From Corella eumyota (Eukaryota; Chordata; Ascidiacea; Phlebobranchia; Corellidae): 64,000 nucleotides of DNA. The stretch covers positions 8,990,001 through 9,054,000 of the forward strand of contig OY720103.1 in assembly GCA_963082875.1 (NCBI GenBank), in the 5' to 3' direction. Below, piece after piece: positions 13,301 through 27,800 of this stretch. How positions within the stretch are numbered: the stretch's first letter is position 1; each line of letters opens with the position of its first letter. The translations under genes were made by a program, and so were the position numbers. Below the pieces are notes generated by a model, which worked only from the letters and a program-made list of their open reading frames with translations, did not search any database and was not told the DNA's origin.

Positions 13301-16300
13301 GGAAGAATAATTTAACAAAAGTTAACAGGTTCGATAAAAATTTTTAAATTTTCCATAAAAGTAAAATTATTAAAATTAATTTTTTTTAAATATTACGCAC
13401 CACAATTAGTAAGGTATTTATTTATAAGATGTAAGAGCAAATGTGGAAATATATATTTGGTCCGCCCTCAACAATTTAAGCTGATGTCTTATGACTTTAG
13501 CTTAAAGGGGACGTGTCATATTATATTTGATAATATAATACGGTAATAATATTTAAAGTTTCCTTAAAAGTTAAATTTTTAAAATTATTTTCTTTAAAAT
13601 TATTACACACCACAAATAGTAAAATATTTATTTATAAGATGTAAGAGCAAATGTGCTATTCTTTTTAGGGTACCCCACTCAACAACTTAAACTAATGTTT
13701 TATGACTTTAGCTTAAAAGGGACGTGTTATATTACATTTGATATTGTGAAATGGTAAAAATGCGGTAATTCCTAACATTTTCAAACCTAGATTTAAAAAA
13801 ATTTAGATAACGAACTTATATCAACGGAGGAATAATTTAACAAAAGTTAACAGGTTCGATAAAAATTTTTAAATTTTCCATTAAAGTAAAATTATTAAAA
13901 TTAATGTTTTTTTAAATATTACGCACCACAAATAGTAAGGTATTCATTTAAAAGATGTAAGAGCAAATGTGCAATTATCTATGGGGTCCGCCCTCAACAA
14001 TTAAAGCTAATGTCTTATGACTTTAGCTTGAAGGGTACGTGTTATATTATATTTGATAATATAATACGGTAATATTATTTAAAGTTTCCTTAATAGTTAA
14101 ATTTTTAAAATTATTTTATTTAAAATTATTACACACCACAAATAGTAAAATATTTATTTATTAGATGTAAAAGCAAATGTGCAATTATCTGTGGGCTCCC
14201 CCTTCCCAACAATTTAAACAAATGTCTTATGACTTTAGCTTAAAAGGAACTTGTTATATTACATTTGATATTGTAATAAGGTAAAAATGAGGTAATTTCT
14301 AACATTTATAAACTTAGATTTAAAAAAATTTATAATCGAACTGATATCAACGGAAAAACAATTTAACAAAAATTAACATGTTCAATAATAATTTTTAAAG
14401 TTCCATAAAAGCAAAATTTTAAAAATTATTTTCTTTAAAATTATTACGCACCACAAATAGTAAATTATTTATTTATAAGATGTAAGAGCAATTGTGCAAT
14501 TTTCTGTGGTGTCCTCCCCCCACTCAACAATTAAAGCTGATGTCTTATGACTTTAGCTTAAGGGGGACGTATCATATTACGTTTGATAATATGATACGGT
14601 AATAATATTTAAAGTTTCCTTAAAAGTTTAATTTGTAAAATTATTTTCTTTAAAATTATTAGGCACCACAAATGGTAAGATATTTATTAATAAGATGTAA
14701 GAGCAAGTGTGCAATTATCTGTGGGCTGCCCCCATTCAACAATTTAAGCTAATGTTTTATAACTTTAAGCTTAAAGGGGACGTGTCGTATTACATTTGAT
14801 AATATGATACGGTAATAATTTTTAAAATTTCCTCAAAAGATGAATTTTTAAAATTATTTTTATAAAAATATTACGCACCACAAATAGTAAGATATTTATT
14901 TATAAAATGTAAGAGCAAGTGTGCAATTATCTGTTGGATCTCTCACTCAACAATTTAAGCTAATGTCTTATATCTTTAGCTTAAAGGGGACGTGTCATAT
15001 TACATTTGACGCTCAACAATTTAAGCTAATGTCTTATAACTTTAGCTTAAAAAGGACGTGTCATATTACATTTGATTATATGATACGGTAATAATTTTTA
15101 AATTTTCTTAAAAGATGAATTTTAAAAATTATTTTTATAACAATATTACGCACCACAAATAGTAAGATATTTATTTATAAGATGTAAGAGCGAATGTGCA
15201 ATTATCTGTGGCGCTCACCCCACTCAACAATTTGAACTAATTTTTTATTAATTTAGTTTGAAGGGGACGTGTCATATTACGTTTGAAAATATGATAAGGT
15301 AATAATATTTAAAGTTTAATTTGTAAAATTATTTTCTTTAAAATTATTACGCACCACAAATAGTAAGATATTTATTTATAAGATGTAAGAGCAAATGTGC
15401 AATTATCTGTGGGGTCCGCCCCTAACAAATTAAGCTGATGTCTCATGACTTTAGCTTGAAGGGGACGTGTCATATTACATTTGATAATATAATACGGTAA
15501 TAATATTTAAAGTTTCCTTAAAAGTTAAATTTTTAAAATTATTTTTTTTTAAATTATTACACACCACAAATAGTAAAATATTTATTTATAAGATGTGAAA
15601 GCAAATGTGCAATTAACTACAGGGTACCCCCCTCAACAACTTAAACTAATGTTTTATGACTTTAGCTTAAAAGGGACGTGTTATATTACATTTGATATTG
15701 TGAAATGGTAAAAATGCGGTAATTCCTAACATTTTCAAACCTAGATTTAAAAAAATTTAGATAACAAACTTATATTAACGGAAGAATAATTTAACAAAAG
15801 TTAACAGGTTTGATAAAAATTTTTAAATTTTCCATAAAAGTAAAATTATTAAAATTAATTTTTTTTAAATATTACGCACCACAAATAGTAAGGTATTTAT
15901 CTATAAGATGTAAGAGCAAATGGGCATTTTTTTATGGGGTCCGACTTCAACAATTTTAGCTGATGTCTTATGACTTTAGCTTAAAGGGGACGTGTCATAT
16001 TACATTTGATAATATAATACGGTAATAATATTTAAAGTTTCCTTAAAATTTAAATTTTTAAAATTATTTTCTTTAAAATTATTACACACCACTAATAATA
16101 AAATATTTATTTATAAGATGTAAGAGCAAATGTGCAATTATTTATAGGTTACCCCCCTCAACAACTTAAACTAATGTTTTATGACTTTAGCTTAAAAGGG
16201 ACGTGTTATATTACATTTGATATTGTGAAATGATAAAATTGCGGTAATTCCTAACATTTTCAAACCTAGATTTAAAAAAATTTAGATAACGAACTTATAT

Positions 16301-18372
16301 CAACGGAAGAATAATTTAACAAAAGTTAACAGGTTCGATAAAAAATTTTAAATTTTCCATAAAAGTAAAATTATTAAAATTAATTTTTTTTTAAATATTA
16401 CGCACCACAAATAGTAAGGTATTTATTTATAAGATGTAAGAGCAAATGTGCAATTATCTATGGGCTCCGCCCTCAACAATTTAAGCTAATGTCTTATGAC
16501 TTTAGCTTGAAGGGTACGTGTCATATTACATTTGATAATATAATACGGTAATAATATTTAAAGTTTCCTTAAAAGTTAAATTTTTAAAATTATTTTCTTT
16601 AAAATTATTACACACCACAAATAGTAAAATATTTATTTATTAGATGTAAGAGCAATTGTGCAATTATCTGTTGGCTTCCTCCCAACAATTTCAACTAATG
16701 TCTTATGACTCTAGCTTAAAAGGGACGTGTTATATTACATTTGATATTGTAATAAGGTAAAAATGCGGTAATTCTTAACATTTATAAACTTAGATTTAAA
16801 AAAAATTATTATAGAACTGATATCAACAGAAGAACAATTTAACAAAAGTTAACATGTTCAATAATAATTTTTAAAGTTCCATAAAAGCAAAATTTGTAAA
16901 ATTATTTTCTTTAAAATTATTAGGCACCACAAATGGTAAGATATTTATTAATAAGATGTAAGAGCAAGTGTGCAATTATCTGTGGGCTCTCCCCACTCAA
17001 CAATTAAAGCTGATGACTTATAACTTTAAGCTTAAAGGGGACGTGTCATATTACGTTTGATAATATGATACGGTAATAATTTTTAAAATTTCCTCAAAAG
17101 ATGAATTTTTAAAATTATTTTTATAAAAATATTACGTACCACAAATAGTAAGATATTTATTTATAAGATGTAAGAGCAAGTGTACAATTATCTGTGGGGT
17201 CCCACCACTAAACAATTTAAGCTAATGTCTTATAAGTTTAGCTTAAAGGGGACGTGTCATATTACATTTGATAATATGATACGGTAATAATTTTTAAATT
17301 TTCTTAAAAGATGAATTTTAAAAATTATTTTTATAGCAATATTACGCACCACAAAAAGAGCAAATGTGCAATTATCTGTGGCGCTCACCCCACTCAACAA
17401 TTTGAACTAATTTTTTATTAATTTAGCTTGAAGGGGACGTGTCATATTACGTTTGAAAATATGATAAGGTAATAATATTTAAAGTTTAATTTGTAAAATT
17501 ATTTTCTTTAAAATTATTACGCACCACAAATAGTAAGATATTTATTTATAAGATGTAAGAGCAAATGTGCAATTATCTGTGGGCTCCCCCCTCCCATCAA
17601 ATTAAATTAATGTCTTATGACTTTAGCTTAAAAGGGACGTGTTATATTACATTTGATATTGTAATAAGGTAAAAATGCGGTAATTCCTAACATTTATAAA
17701 CTTAGATTTAAAAAAAATTATAATCGAACTGATATCAACGGAAGAACAATTTAACAAAAATTAACATGTTCAATAATAATTTTTAAAGTTCCATAAAAGC
17801 AAAATTTTTAAAATTATTTTCTTTAAAATTATTACACACCACAAATAGTAAGATATTCATTTATAAGATGTAAGAGCAAATGTGCAATTTTCTGTGGTGT
17901 CATCCCCCACTCAACAATTAAAGCTGATGTCTTATGACTTTGGCTTAAAGGAGACGTGTTATATTACGTTTGATAATATGATACGGTAATAATATTTAAA
18001 GTTTCCTTAAAAGTTTAATTTGTAAAATTATTTTCTTTAAAATTATTAGGCACCACAAATGGTAAAATATTTATTAATAAGTTTTAAGAGCAAGTGTGCA
18101 ATTATCTGTGTGTTCCCCCACTCAACAATTTAAGCTAATGTCTTATAACTTTAAGCTTAAAGGAGACGTGTCGTATTACATTTGATAATATGATACGGTA
18201 ATAATTTTTAAAATTTCCTCAAAAGATGAAATTTTAAAATTATTTTTATAAAAATATTACGCACCACAAATAGTAAGATATTTATTTATAAGATGTAAGA
18301 GCAAGTGTGCAATTATTTGTGGGGGAATCCCTTCCAGCAATTTAAACTAATGTCTTATAACTTTAGCTTAAA
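13300..18372 (+). repeat. Satellite A, mixed divergent monomers
   Basis: Regular alternation breaks down here. Long monomers of a second subtype (centre reading gaagaacaatttaac and caataataattttt) sit among short monomers with the ttataaaaatattacg centre. There are internal deletions: a monomer cut to about 60 bp near 15,010, and a loss of about 25 bp inside the conserved block near 17,355. The higher divergence suggests this stretch is homogenised less often than the dimer arrays. Confidence 0.8.
14985..15030 (+). other. Truncated satellite A monomer junction
   Basis: The monomer starting at about 14,970 reads normally through cgtgtcatattacatttga and then jumps at 15,010 straight to the linker gctcaacaatttaagc. 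About 150 bp of the monomer is absent. This looks like an internal deletion or an unequal exchange out of register. Confidence 0.7.
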
Positions 18373-21300
18373 GGGGACGTGTCATATTACATTTGATAAT
18401 ATGATACGGTAATAATTTTTAAATTTTCTTAAAAGATTAATTTTAAAAATTATTTTTATAAAAATATTACGCACCATAAATAGTAAGATATTTATTTATA
18501 AGATGTAAGAGCAAATGTGCAATTATCTGTGGAGCTCACCCCACGCAACAATTTGAGCTAATTTTTTATTAATTTAGCTTGATGGGGACGTGTCATATTA
18601 CGTTTGATAATATGATACGGTAATAATATTTAAAGTTTAATTTGTAAAATTATTTTCTTTAAAATTAATACGCACCACAAATAGTAAGATATTTATTTAT
18701 AAGATGTAAGAGCAAATGTGCAATTATCTGTGGGGTCCGCCCTCAACAATTTAAGCTGATGTTTTATGACTTTAGCTTAAAGGGGACGTGTCATATTATA
18801 TTTGATAATATAATACGGTATTATTATTTAAAATTTCCTTAAAAGTTAAATTTTTAAAATTATTTTCTTTAAAATTATTACACACAACAAATAGTAAAAT
18901 ATTTATTTATAAGATGTAAAAGCAAATGTGCAATTATTTATAGGGTACCCCTCTCAACAACTTATACTAATGTTTAATGACTTTAGCTTACAAGGGACGT
19001 GTTATATTACATTTGATATTGTGAAATGGTAAAAATGCTGTAATTCCTAACATTTTCAAACCTAGATTTAAAAAAATTTAGATAACGAACTTATATCAAC
19101 GGAAGAATAATTTAACAAAAGTTAACAGGTTCGATAAAAATTTTTAAATTTTCCATCAAAGTCAAATTATTAAAATTAATTTTTCTTTAAATATTACGCA
19201 TCACAAATAGTAAGGTATTTATTTATAAAATGTAACAGAAATTGTGCAATTTTCTGTGGTGTCCTTCCCCCACTCAACAATTAAAGCTGATGTCTTATGA
19301 CTTTAGCTTGAAGGGTACGTGTCATATTACATTTGATAATATAATACGGTAATAATATTTAAAGTTTCCTTAAAAGTTAAATTTTTAAAATTATTTTCTT
19401 TAAAATTATTACACACCACAAATAGTAAAATATTTATTTATTAGATGTAAGAGCAAATGTGCAATTATCTGTGGGGTCCGCCCTCAACAATTTAAGCTGA
19501 TGTCTTATGACTTTAGCTTAAAGGGGACGTGTCATATTATATTTGATAATATAATACAGTATTAATATTTAAAAATTGCTTAAAAGTTAAATTTTTAAAA
19601 TTATTTTATTTAAAATTATTACACACAACAAATAGTAAAATATTTATTTATAAGATGTAAAAGCAAATGTGCAATTATTTATAGGGTACCCCTCTCAACA
19701 ACTTCAACTAATGTTTAATGACTTTAGCTTAAAAGGGACGTGTTATATTACATTTGATATTGTGAAATGGTAAAAATGCGGTAATTCCTAACATTTTCAA
19801 ACCTAGATTTAAAAAAATTTAGATAACGAACTTATATCAACGGAAGAATTATTTAACAAAAGTTAACAGGTTCGATAAAAATTTTTAAATTTTCCATCAA
19901 AGTCAAATTATTAAAATTAATTTTTCTTTAAATATTACGCATCACAAATAGTAAGGTATTTATTTATAAAATGTAACAGAAATTGTGCAATTTTCTGTGG
20001 TGTCCTTCCCCCACTCAACAATTAAAGCTGATGTCTTATGACTTTAGCTTGAAGGGTACGTGTCATATTACATTTGATATTATAATACGGTAATAATATT
20101 TAAAGTTTCCTTAAAAGTTAAATTTTTAAAATTATTTTCTTTAAAATTATTACACACCACAAATAGTAAAATATTTATTTATTAGATGTAAGAGCAAATG
20201 TGCAATTACCTGTGGGCTCCCCCCTCCCAACAATTCAAACTAATGTCTTATGATTTAAAAAAATTTATAATCGATCTGATATCAACGGAAGAACAATTTA
20301 ACAAAAATTAACATGTTCAATAATAATTTTTAAAGTTCCATAAAAGCAAAATTTTTAAAATTATTTTCTTTAAAATTATTACGCACCACAAATAGTAAGA
20401 TATTTATTTATAAGATGTAAGAGCAATTGTGCAATTTTTTGTGGTGTCCTCACCACACTCAACAATTAAAGCTGATATCTTATGACTTTAGCTTAAAGGG
20501 GACGTGTCATATTACGTTTGATAATATGATACGGTAATAATATTTAAAGTTTCCTTAAAAGTTTAATTTGTAAAATTATTTTCTTTAAAATTATTAGGCA
20601 CCACAAATAATAAGATATTTATTAATAAGATGTAAGAGAAAGTGTGCAATTATCTTTGGGCTCTCCCCACTCAACAATTTATGCTAATATCTTATAACTT
20701 TAAGCTTAAAGGGGACGTGTCGTATTACATTTGATAATATGATAGGGTAATAATTTTTAAAATTTCCTCAAAAGATGAATTTTTAAAATTATTTTTATAA
20801 GAATATTACGCACCACAAATAGTAAGATATTTATTTATAAGATGTAAGAGCAAGTGTGCAATTATCTGTGGGGTCCACCCACTCAACAATTTAAGCTAAT
20901 GTTTTATAACTTTAGCTTAAAGGGGTCGTGTCATATTACATTTGATAATATGATACGGTAATAATTTTTAAATTTTCTTAAAAGATGAATTTTAAAAATT
21001 AATTTTATAAAAATATTACGCACCACAAATAGTAAAATATTTATTTATAAGATGTAAGAGCGAATGTGCAATTATCTGTGGGGCTCACCCCACTCAACAA
21101 TTTGAGCTATTTTTTATAAATTTAGCTTGAAAGGGACGTGTCATATTACGTTTGATAATATGATACGGTAATAATATTTAAAGTTTAATTTGTAAAATTA
21201 TTTTCTTTAAAATTATTACGCACCACAAATAGTAAGGTATTTATTTATAAGATGTAAGAGCAAATGTGCAATTATCTGTGGGGTCCGCCCTCAACAATTT

Positions 21301-21843
21301 AAGCTGATGTCTTATGACTTTAGCTTAAAGGTGACGTGTCATATTACATTTGATAATATAATACGGTAATAATATTTAAAGTTTCCTTAAAAGTTAAATT
21401 TTTAAAATTATTTTCTTTAAAATTATTACACACCACAAATAGTAAAATATTTATTTATAAGATGTAAGAGCAAATGTGCAATTATTAATAGGGTACCCCC
21501 CTCAACAACTTAATCTAATGTTTTATGACTTTAGCTTAAAAGAGACGTGTTATATTACAGTTGAAATTGTAAAATGGTAAAAATGCGGTAATTCCTAACA
21601 TTTTCAAACCTAGATTTAAAAAAATTTAGATAACGAACTTATATCAACGGAAGAATAATTTAACAAAAGTTAACAGGTTCGATAAAAATTTTTAAATTTT
21701 CCATAAAAGTAAAATTATTAAAATTAATTTTTTTGAAATATTACGCACCACAAAAAGTAAGGTATTTATTTATATGATGTAAGAGCAAATGTGCAATTAT
21801 CTGTGGGATCCGCCCTCAACAATGTAAGCTGATGTCTTATGAC
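18373..21843 (+). repeat. 3.47-kb satellite A segment, downstream copy
   Basis: This is the second copy of 1,625-5,095, offset by 16,748 bp and near-identical with scattered substitutions, for example around 18,975 and 18,990. At about 21,838 it passes directly into a dimer array whose first monomer carries the gaaggttacgtg variant, while the upstream copy continues with gggacgtgtc. That mismatch places a recombination junction in the monomer near 21,840. Confidence 0.8.
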
Positions 21844-24800
21844 TTTAGCTTGAAGGTTACGTGTCATATTACATTTGATAATATAATACGGTAATAATAT
21901 TTAAAATTTCCTTAAAAGTTAAATTTTTAAAATTATTTTCTTTAAAATTATTACACACCACAAATAGTAAAATATTTATTAATTAGATGTAAGAGCAAAT
22001 GTGCAATTATCTGTTGGCTTCCTCCCAACAATTTAAACTAATGTCTTATGACTTTAGCTTAAAAGGGACGTGTTATATTACATTTGATATTGTGAAATGG
22101 TAAAAATGCGGTAATTCCTAACATTTTCAAACCTAGATTTAAAAAAATTTAGATAACAAACTTATATCAACGGAAGAATAATATAACAAAAGTTAACAGG
22201 TTCGATAAAAATTTTTAAATTTTCCATCAAAGTAAAATTATTAAAATTAATTTTTTTTTAAATATTACGCACCACAAATAGTAAGGTATTTATTTATAAG
22301 ATGTAAGAGTAAATGTGAAATTATCTATGGGGTCCGCCCTCAACAATTTAAGCTAGTGTCTTATGACTTTAGCTTGAAGGGTTCGTGTCATATTACATTT
22401 GATAATATAATACGGTAATAATATTTAAAGTTTCCTTAAAAGTTAAATTTTTAAAATTATTTTCTTTAAAATTATTACACACCACAAATAGTAAAATATT
22501 TATTTATAAGATGTAAGAGCAAATGTGCAATTATTTATAGGGTACCCCCATCAACAACTTAAACTAATGTTTTATGACTTTAGCTTAAAAGGGACGTGTT
22601 ATATTACATTTGATATTGTGAAATGGTAAAAATGCGGTAATTCCTAACATTTTCAAACCTAGATTTAAAAAAATTTAGATAACAAACTTATATCAACGGA
22701 AGAATAATATAACAAAAGTTAACAGGTTCGATAAAAATTTTTAAATTTTCCATCAAAGTAAAATTATTAAAATTAATTTTTTTTTAAATATTACGCACCA
22801 CAAATAGTAAGGTATTTATTTATAAGATGTAAGAGCAAATGTGAAATTATCTATGGGGTCCGCCCTCAACAATTTAAGCTAGTGTCTTATGACTTTAGCT
22901 TGAAGGGTACGTGTCATATTACATTTGATAATATAATACAGTAATAATATTTAAAGTTTCCTTAAAAGTTAAATTTTTAAAATTATTTTCTTTAAAATTA
23001 TTACACACCACAAATAGTAAAATATTTATTTATAAGATGTAATAGCAAATGTGCAATTATTTATAGGGTACCCCCATCAACAACTTAAACTAATGTTTTA
23101 TGACTTTAGCTTAAAAGGGACGTGTTATATTACATTTGATATTGTGAAATGGTAAAAATGCGGTAATTCCTAACATTTTCAAACCTAGATTTAAAAAAAT
23201 TTAGATAACAAACTTATATCAACGGAAGAATAATATAACAAAAGTTAACAGGTTCGATAAAAATTTTTAAATTTTCCATCAAAGTAAAATTATTAAAATT
23301 AATTTTTTTTTAAAGATTACGCACCACAAATAGTAAGGTATTTATTTATACGATGTAAGAGCAAATGTGAAATTATCTATGGAGTCCGCCCTCAACAATT
23401 TAAGCCAGTGTCTTATGACTTTAGCTTGAAGGTTACGTGTCATATTACATTTGATAATATAATACGGTAATAATATTTAAAATTTCCTTAAAAGTTAAAT
23501 TTTTAAAATTATTTTCTTTAAAATTATTACACACCACAAATAATAAAATATTTATTAATTAGATGTAAGAGCAAATGTGCAATTATCTGTTGGCTTCCTC
23601 CCAACAATTTAAACTAATGTCTTATGACTTTAGCTTAAAAGGGACGTGTTATATTACATTTGATATTGTGAAATGGTAAAAATGCGGTAATTCCTAACAT
23701 TTTCAAACCTAGATTTAAAAAAATTTAGATAACAAACTTATATCAACGGAAGAATAATATAACAAAAGTTAACAGGTTCGATAAAAATTTTTAAATTTTC
23801 CATCAAAGTAAAATTATTAAAATTAATTTTTTTTTAAATATTACGCACCACAAATAGTAAGGTATTTATTTATAAGATGTAAGAGTAAATGTGAAATTAT
23901 CTATGGGGTCCGCCCTCAACAATTTAAGCTAGTGTCTTATGACTTTAGCTTGAAGGGTTCGTGTCATATTACATTTGATAATATAATACGGTAATAATAT
24001 TTAAAGTTTCCTTAAAAGTTAAATTTTTAAAATTATTTTCTTTAAAATTATTACACACCACAAATAGTAAAATATTTATTTATAAGATGTAAGAGCAAAT
24101 GTGCAATTATTTATAGGGTACCCCCATCAACAACTTAAACTAATGTTTTATGACTTTAGCTTAAAAGGGACGTGTTATATTATATTTGATATTGTGAAAT
24201 GGTAAAAATGCGGTAATTCCTAACATTTTCAAACCTAGATTTAAAAAAATTTAGATAACAAACTTATATCAACGGAAGAATAATATAACAAAAGTTAACA
24301 GGTTCGATAAAAATTTTTAAATTTTCCATCAAAGTAAAATTATTAAAATTAATTTTTTTTTAAATATTACGCACCACAAATAGTAAGGTATTTATTTATA
24401 AGATGTAAGAGCAAATGTGAAATTATCTATGGGGTCCGCCCTCAACAATTTAAGCTAGTGTCTTATGACTTTAGCTTGAAGGGTACGTGTCATATTACAT
24501 TTGATAATATAATACGGTAATAATATTTAAAGTTTCCTTAAAAGTTAAATTTTTAAAATTATTTTCTTTAAAATTATTACACACCACAAATAGTAAAATA
24601 TTTATTTATTAGATGTAAGAGCAAATGTGCAATTATCTGTTGGCTTCCTCCCAACAATTTAAACTAATGTCTTATGACTTTAGCTTAAAAGGGACGTGTT
24701 ATATTACATTTGATATTGTGAAATGGTAAAAATGCGGTAATTCCTAACATTTTCAAACCTAGATTTAAAAAAATTTAGATAACAAACTTATATCAACGGA

Positions 24801-27800
24801 AGAATAATATAACAAAAGTTAACAGGTTCGATAAAAATTTTTAAATTTTCCATCAAAGTAAAATTATTAAAATTAATTTTTTTTTAAATATTACGCACCA
24901 CAAATAGTAAGGTATTTATTTATAAGATGTAAGAGCAAATGTGAAATTATCTATGGGGTCCGCCCTCAACAATTTAAGCTAGTGTCTTATGACTTTAGCT
25001 TGAAGGGTACGTGTCATATTACATTTGATAATATAATACGGTAATAATATTTAAAGTTTCCTTAAAAGTTAAATTTTTAAAATTATTTTCTTTAAAATTA
25101 TTACACACCACAAATAGTAAAATATTTATTTATAAGATGTAAGAGCAAATGTGCAATTATTTATAGGGTACCCCCATCAACAACTGAAACTAATGTTTTT
25201 TGACTTTAGCTTAAAAGGGACGTGTTATATTACATTTGATATTGTGAAATGGTAAAAATGCGGTAATTCCTAACATTTTCAAACCTAGATTTAAAAAAAT
25301 TTAGATAACAAACTTATATCAACGGAAGAATAATATAACAAAAGTTAACAGGTTCGATAAAAATTTTTAAATTTTCCATCAAAGTAAAATTATTAAAATT
25401 ATTTTTTTTTTAAATATTACGCACCACAAATAGTAAGGTATTTATTTATAAGATGTAAGAGCAAATGTGAAATTATCTATGGGGTCCGCCCTCAACAATT
25501 TAAGCTAGTGTCTCATGACTTTAGCTTGAAGGGTACGTGTCATATTACATTTGATAATATAATACGGTAATAATATTTAAAGTTTCCTTAAAAGTTAAAT
25601 TTTTAAAATTATTTTCTTTAAAATTATTACACACCACAAATAGTAAAATATTTATTTATTAGATGTAAGAGCAAATGTGCAATTAACTTTTGGCTTCCTC
25701 CCAACAATTTAAACTAATGTCTTATGACTTTAGCTTAAAAGGGACGTGTTATATTACATTTGATATTGTGAAATGGTAAAAATGCGGTAATTCCTAACAT
25801 TTTCAAACCTAGATTTAAAAAAATTTAGATAACAAACTTATATCAACGGAAGAATAATATAACAAAAGTTAACAGGTTCGATAAAAATTTTTAAATTTTC
25901 CATCAAAGTAAAATTATTAAAATTAATTTTTTTTTAAATATTACGCACCACAAATAGTAAGGTATTTATTTATAAGATGTAAGAGTAAATGTGAAATTAT
26001 CTATGGGGTCCGCCCTCAACAATTTAAGCTAGTGTCTTATGACTTTAGCTTGAAGGGTTCGTGTCATATTACATTTGATAATATAATACGGTAATAATAT
26101 TTAAAGTTTCCTTAAAAGTTAAATTTTTAAAATTATTTTCTTTAAAATTATTACACACCACAAATAGTAAAATATTTATTTATAAGATGTAAGAGCAAAT
26201 GTGCAATTATTTATAGGGTACCCCCATCAACAACTTAAACTAATGTTTTATGACTTTAGCTTAAAAGGGACGTGTTATATTATATTTGATATTGTGAAAT
26301 GGTAAAAATGCGGTAATTCCTAACATTTTCAAACCTAGATTTAAAAAAATTTAGATAACAAACTTATATCAACGGAAGAATAATATAACAAAAGTTAACA
26401 GGTTCGATAAAAATTTTTAAATTTTCCATCAAAGTAAAATTATTAAAATTAATTTTTTTTTAAATATTACGCACCACAAATAGTAAGGTATTTATTTATA
26501 AGATGTAAGAGCAAATGTGAAATTATCTATGGGGTCCGCCCTCAACAATTTAAGCTAGTGTCTTATGACTTTAGCTTGAAGGGTACGTGTCATATTACAT
26601 TTGATAATATAATACGGTAATAATATTTAAAGTTTCCTTAAAAGTTAAATTTTTAAAATTATTTTCTTTAAAATTATTACACACCACAAATAGTAAAATA
26701 TTTATTTATTAGATGTAAGAGCAAATGTGCAATTATCTGTTGGCTTCCTCCCAACAATTTAAACTAATGTCTTATGACTTTAGCTTAAAAGGGACGTGTT
26801 ATATTACATTTGATATTGTGAAATGGTAAAAATGCGGTAATTCCTAACATTTTCAAACCTAGATTTAAAAAAATTTAGATAACAAACTTATATCAACGGA
26901 AGAATAATATAACAAAAGTTAACAGGTTCGATAAAAATTTTTAAATTTTCCATCAAAGTAAAATTATTAAAATTAATTTTTTTTTAAATATTACGCACCA
27001 CAAATAGTAAGGTATTTATTTATAAGATGTAAGAGCAAATGTGAAATTATCTATGGGGTCCGCCCTCAACAATTTAAGCTAGTGTCTTATGACTTTAGCT
27101 TGAAGGGTACGTGTCATATTACATTTGATAATATAATACGGTAATAATATTTAAAGTTTCCTTAAAAGTTAAATTTTTAAAATTATTTTCTTTAAAATTA
27201 TTACACACCACAAATAGTAAAATATTTATTTATAAGATGTAAGAGCAAATGTGCAATTATTTATAGGGTACCCCCATCAACAACTGAAACTAATGTTTTT
27301 TGACTTTAGCTTAAAAGGGACGTGTTATATTACATTTGATATTGTGAAATGGTAAAAATGCGGTAATTCCTAACATTTTCAAACCTAGATTTAAAAAAAT
27401 TTAGATAACAAACTTATATCAACGGAAGAATAATATAACAAAAGTTAACAGGTTCGATAAAAATTTTTAAATTTTCCATCAAAGTAAAATTATTAAAATT
27501 ATTTTTTTTTTAAATATTACGCACCACAAATAGTAAGGTATTTATTTATAAGATGTAAGAGCAAATGTGAAATTATCTATGGGGTCCGCCCTCAACAATT
27601 TAAGCTAGTGTCTCATGACTTTAGCTTGAAGGGTACGTGTCATATTACATTTGATAATATAATACGGTAATAATATTTAAAGTTTCCTTAAAAGTTAAAT
27701 TTTTAAAATTATTTTCTTTAAAATTATTACACACCACAAATAGTAAAATATTTATTTATTAGATGTAAGAGCAAATGTGCAATTAACTTTTGGCTTCCTC

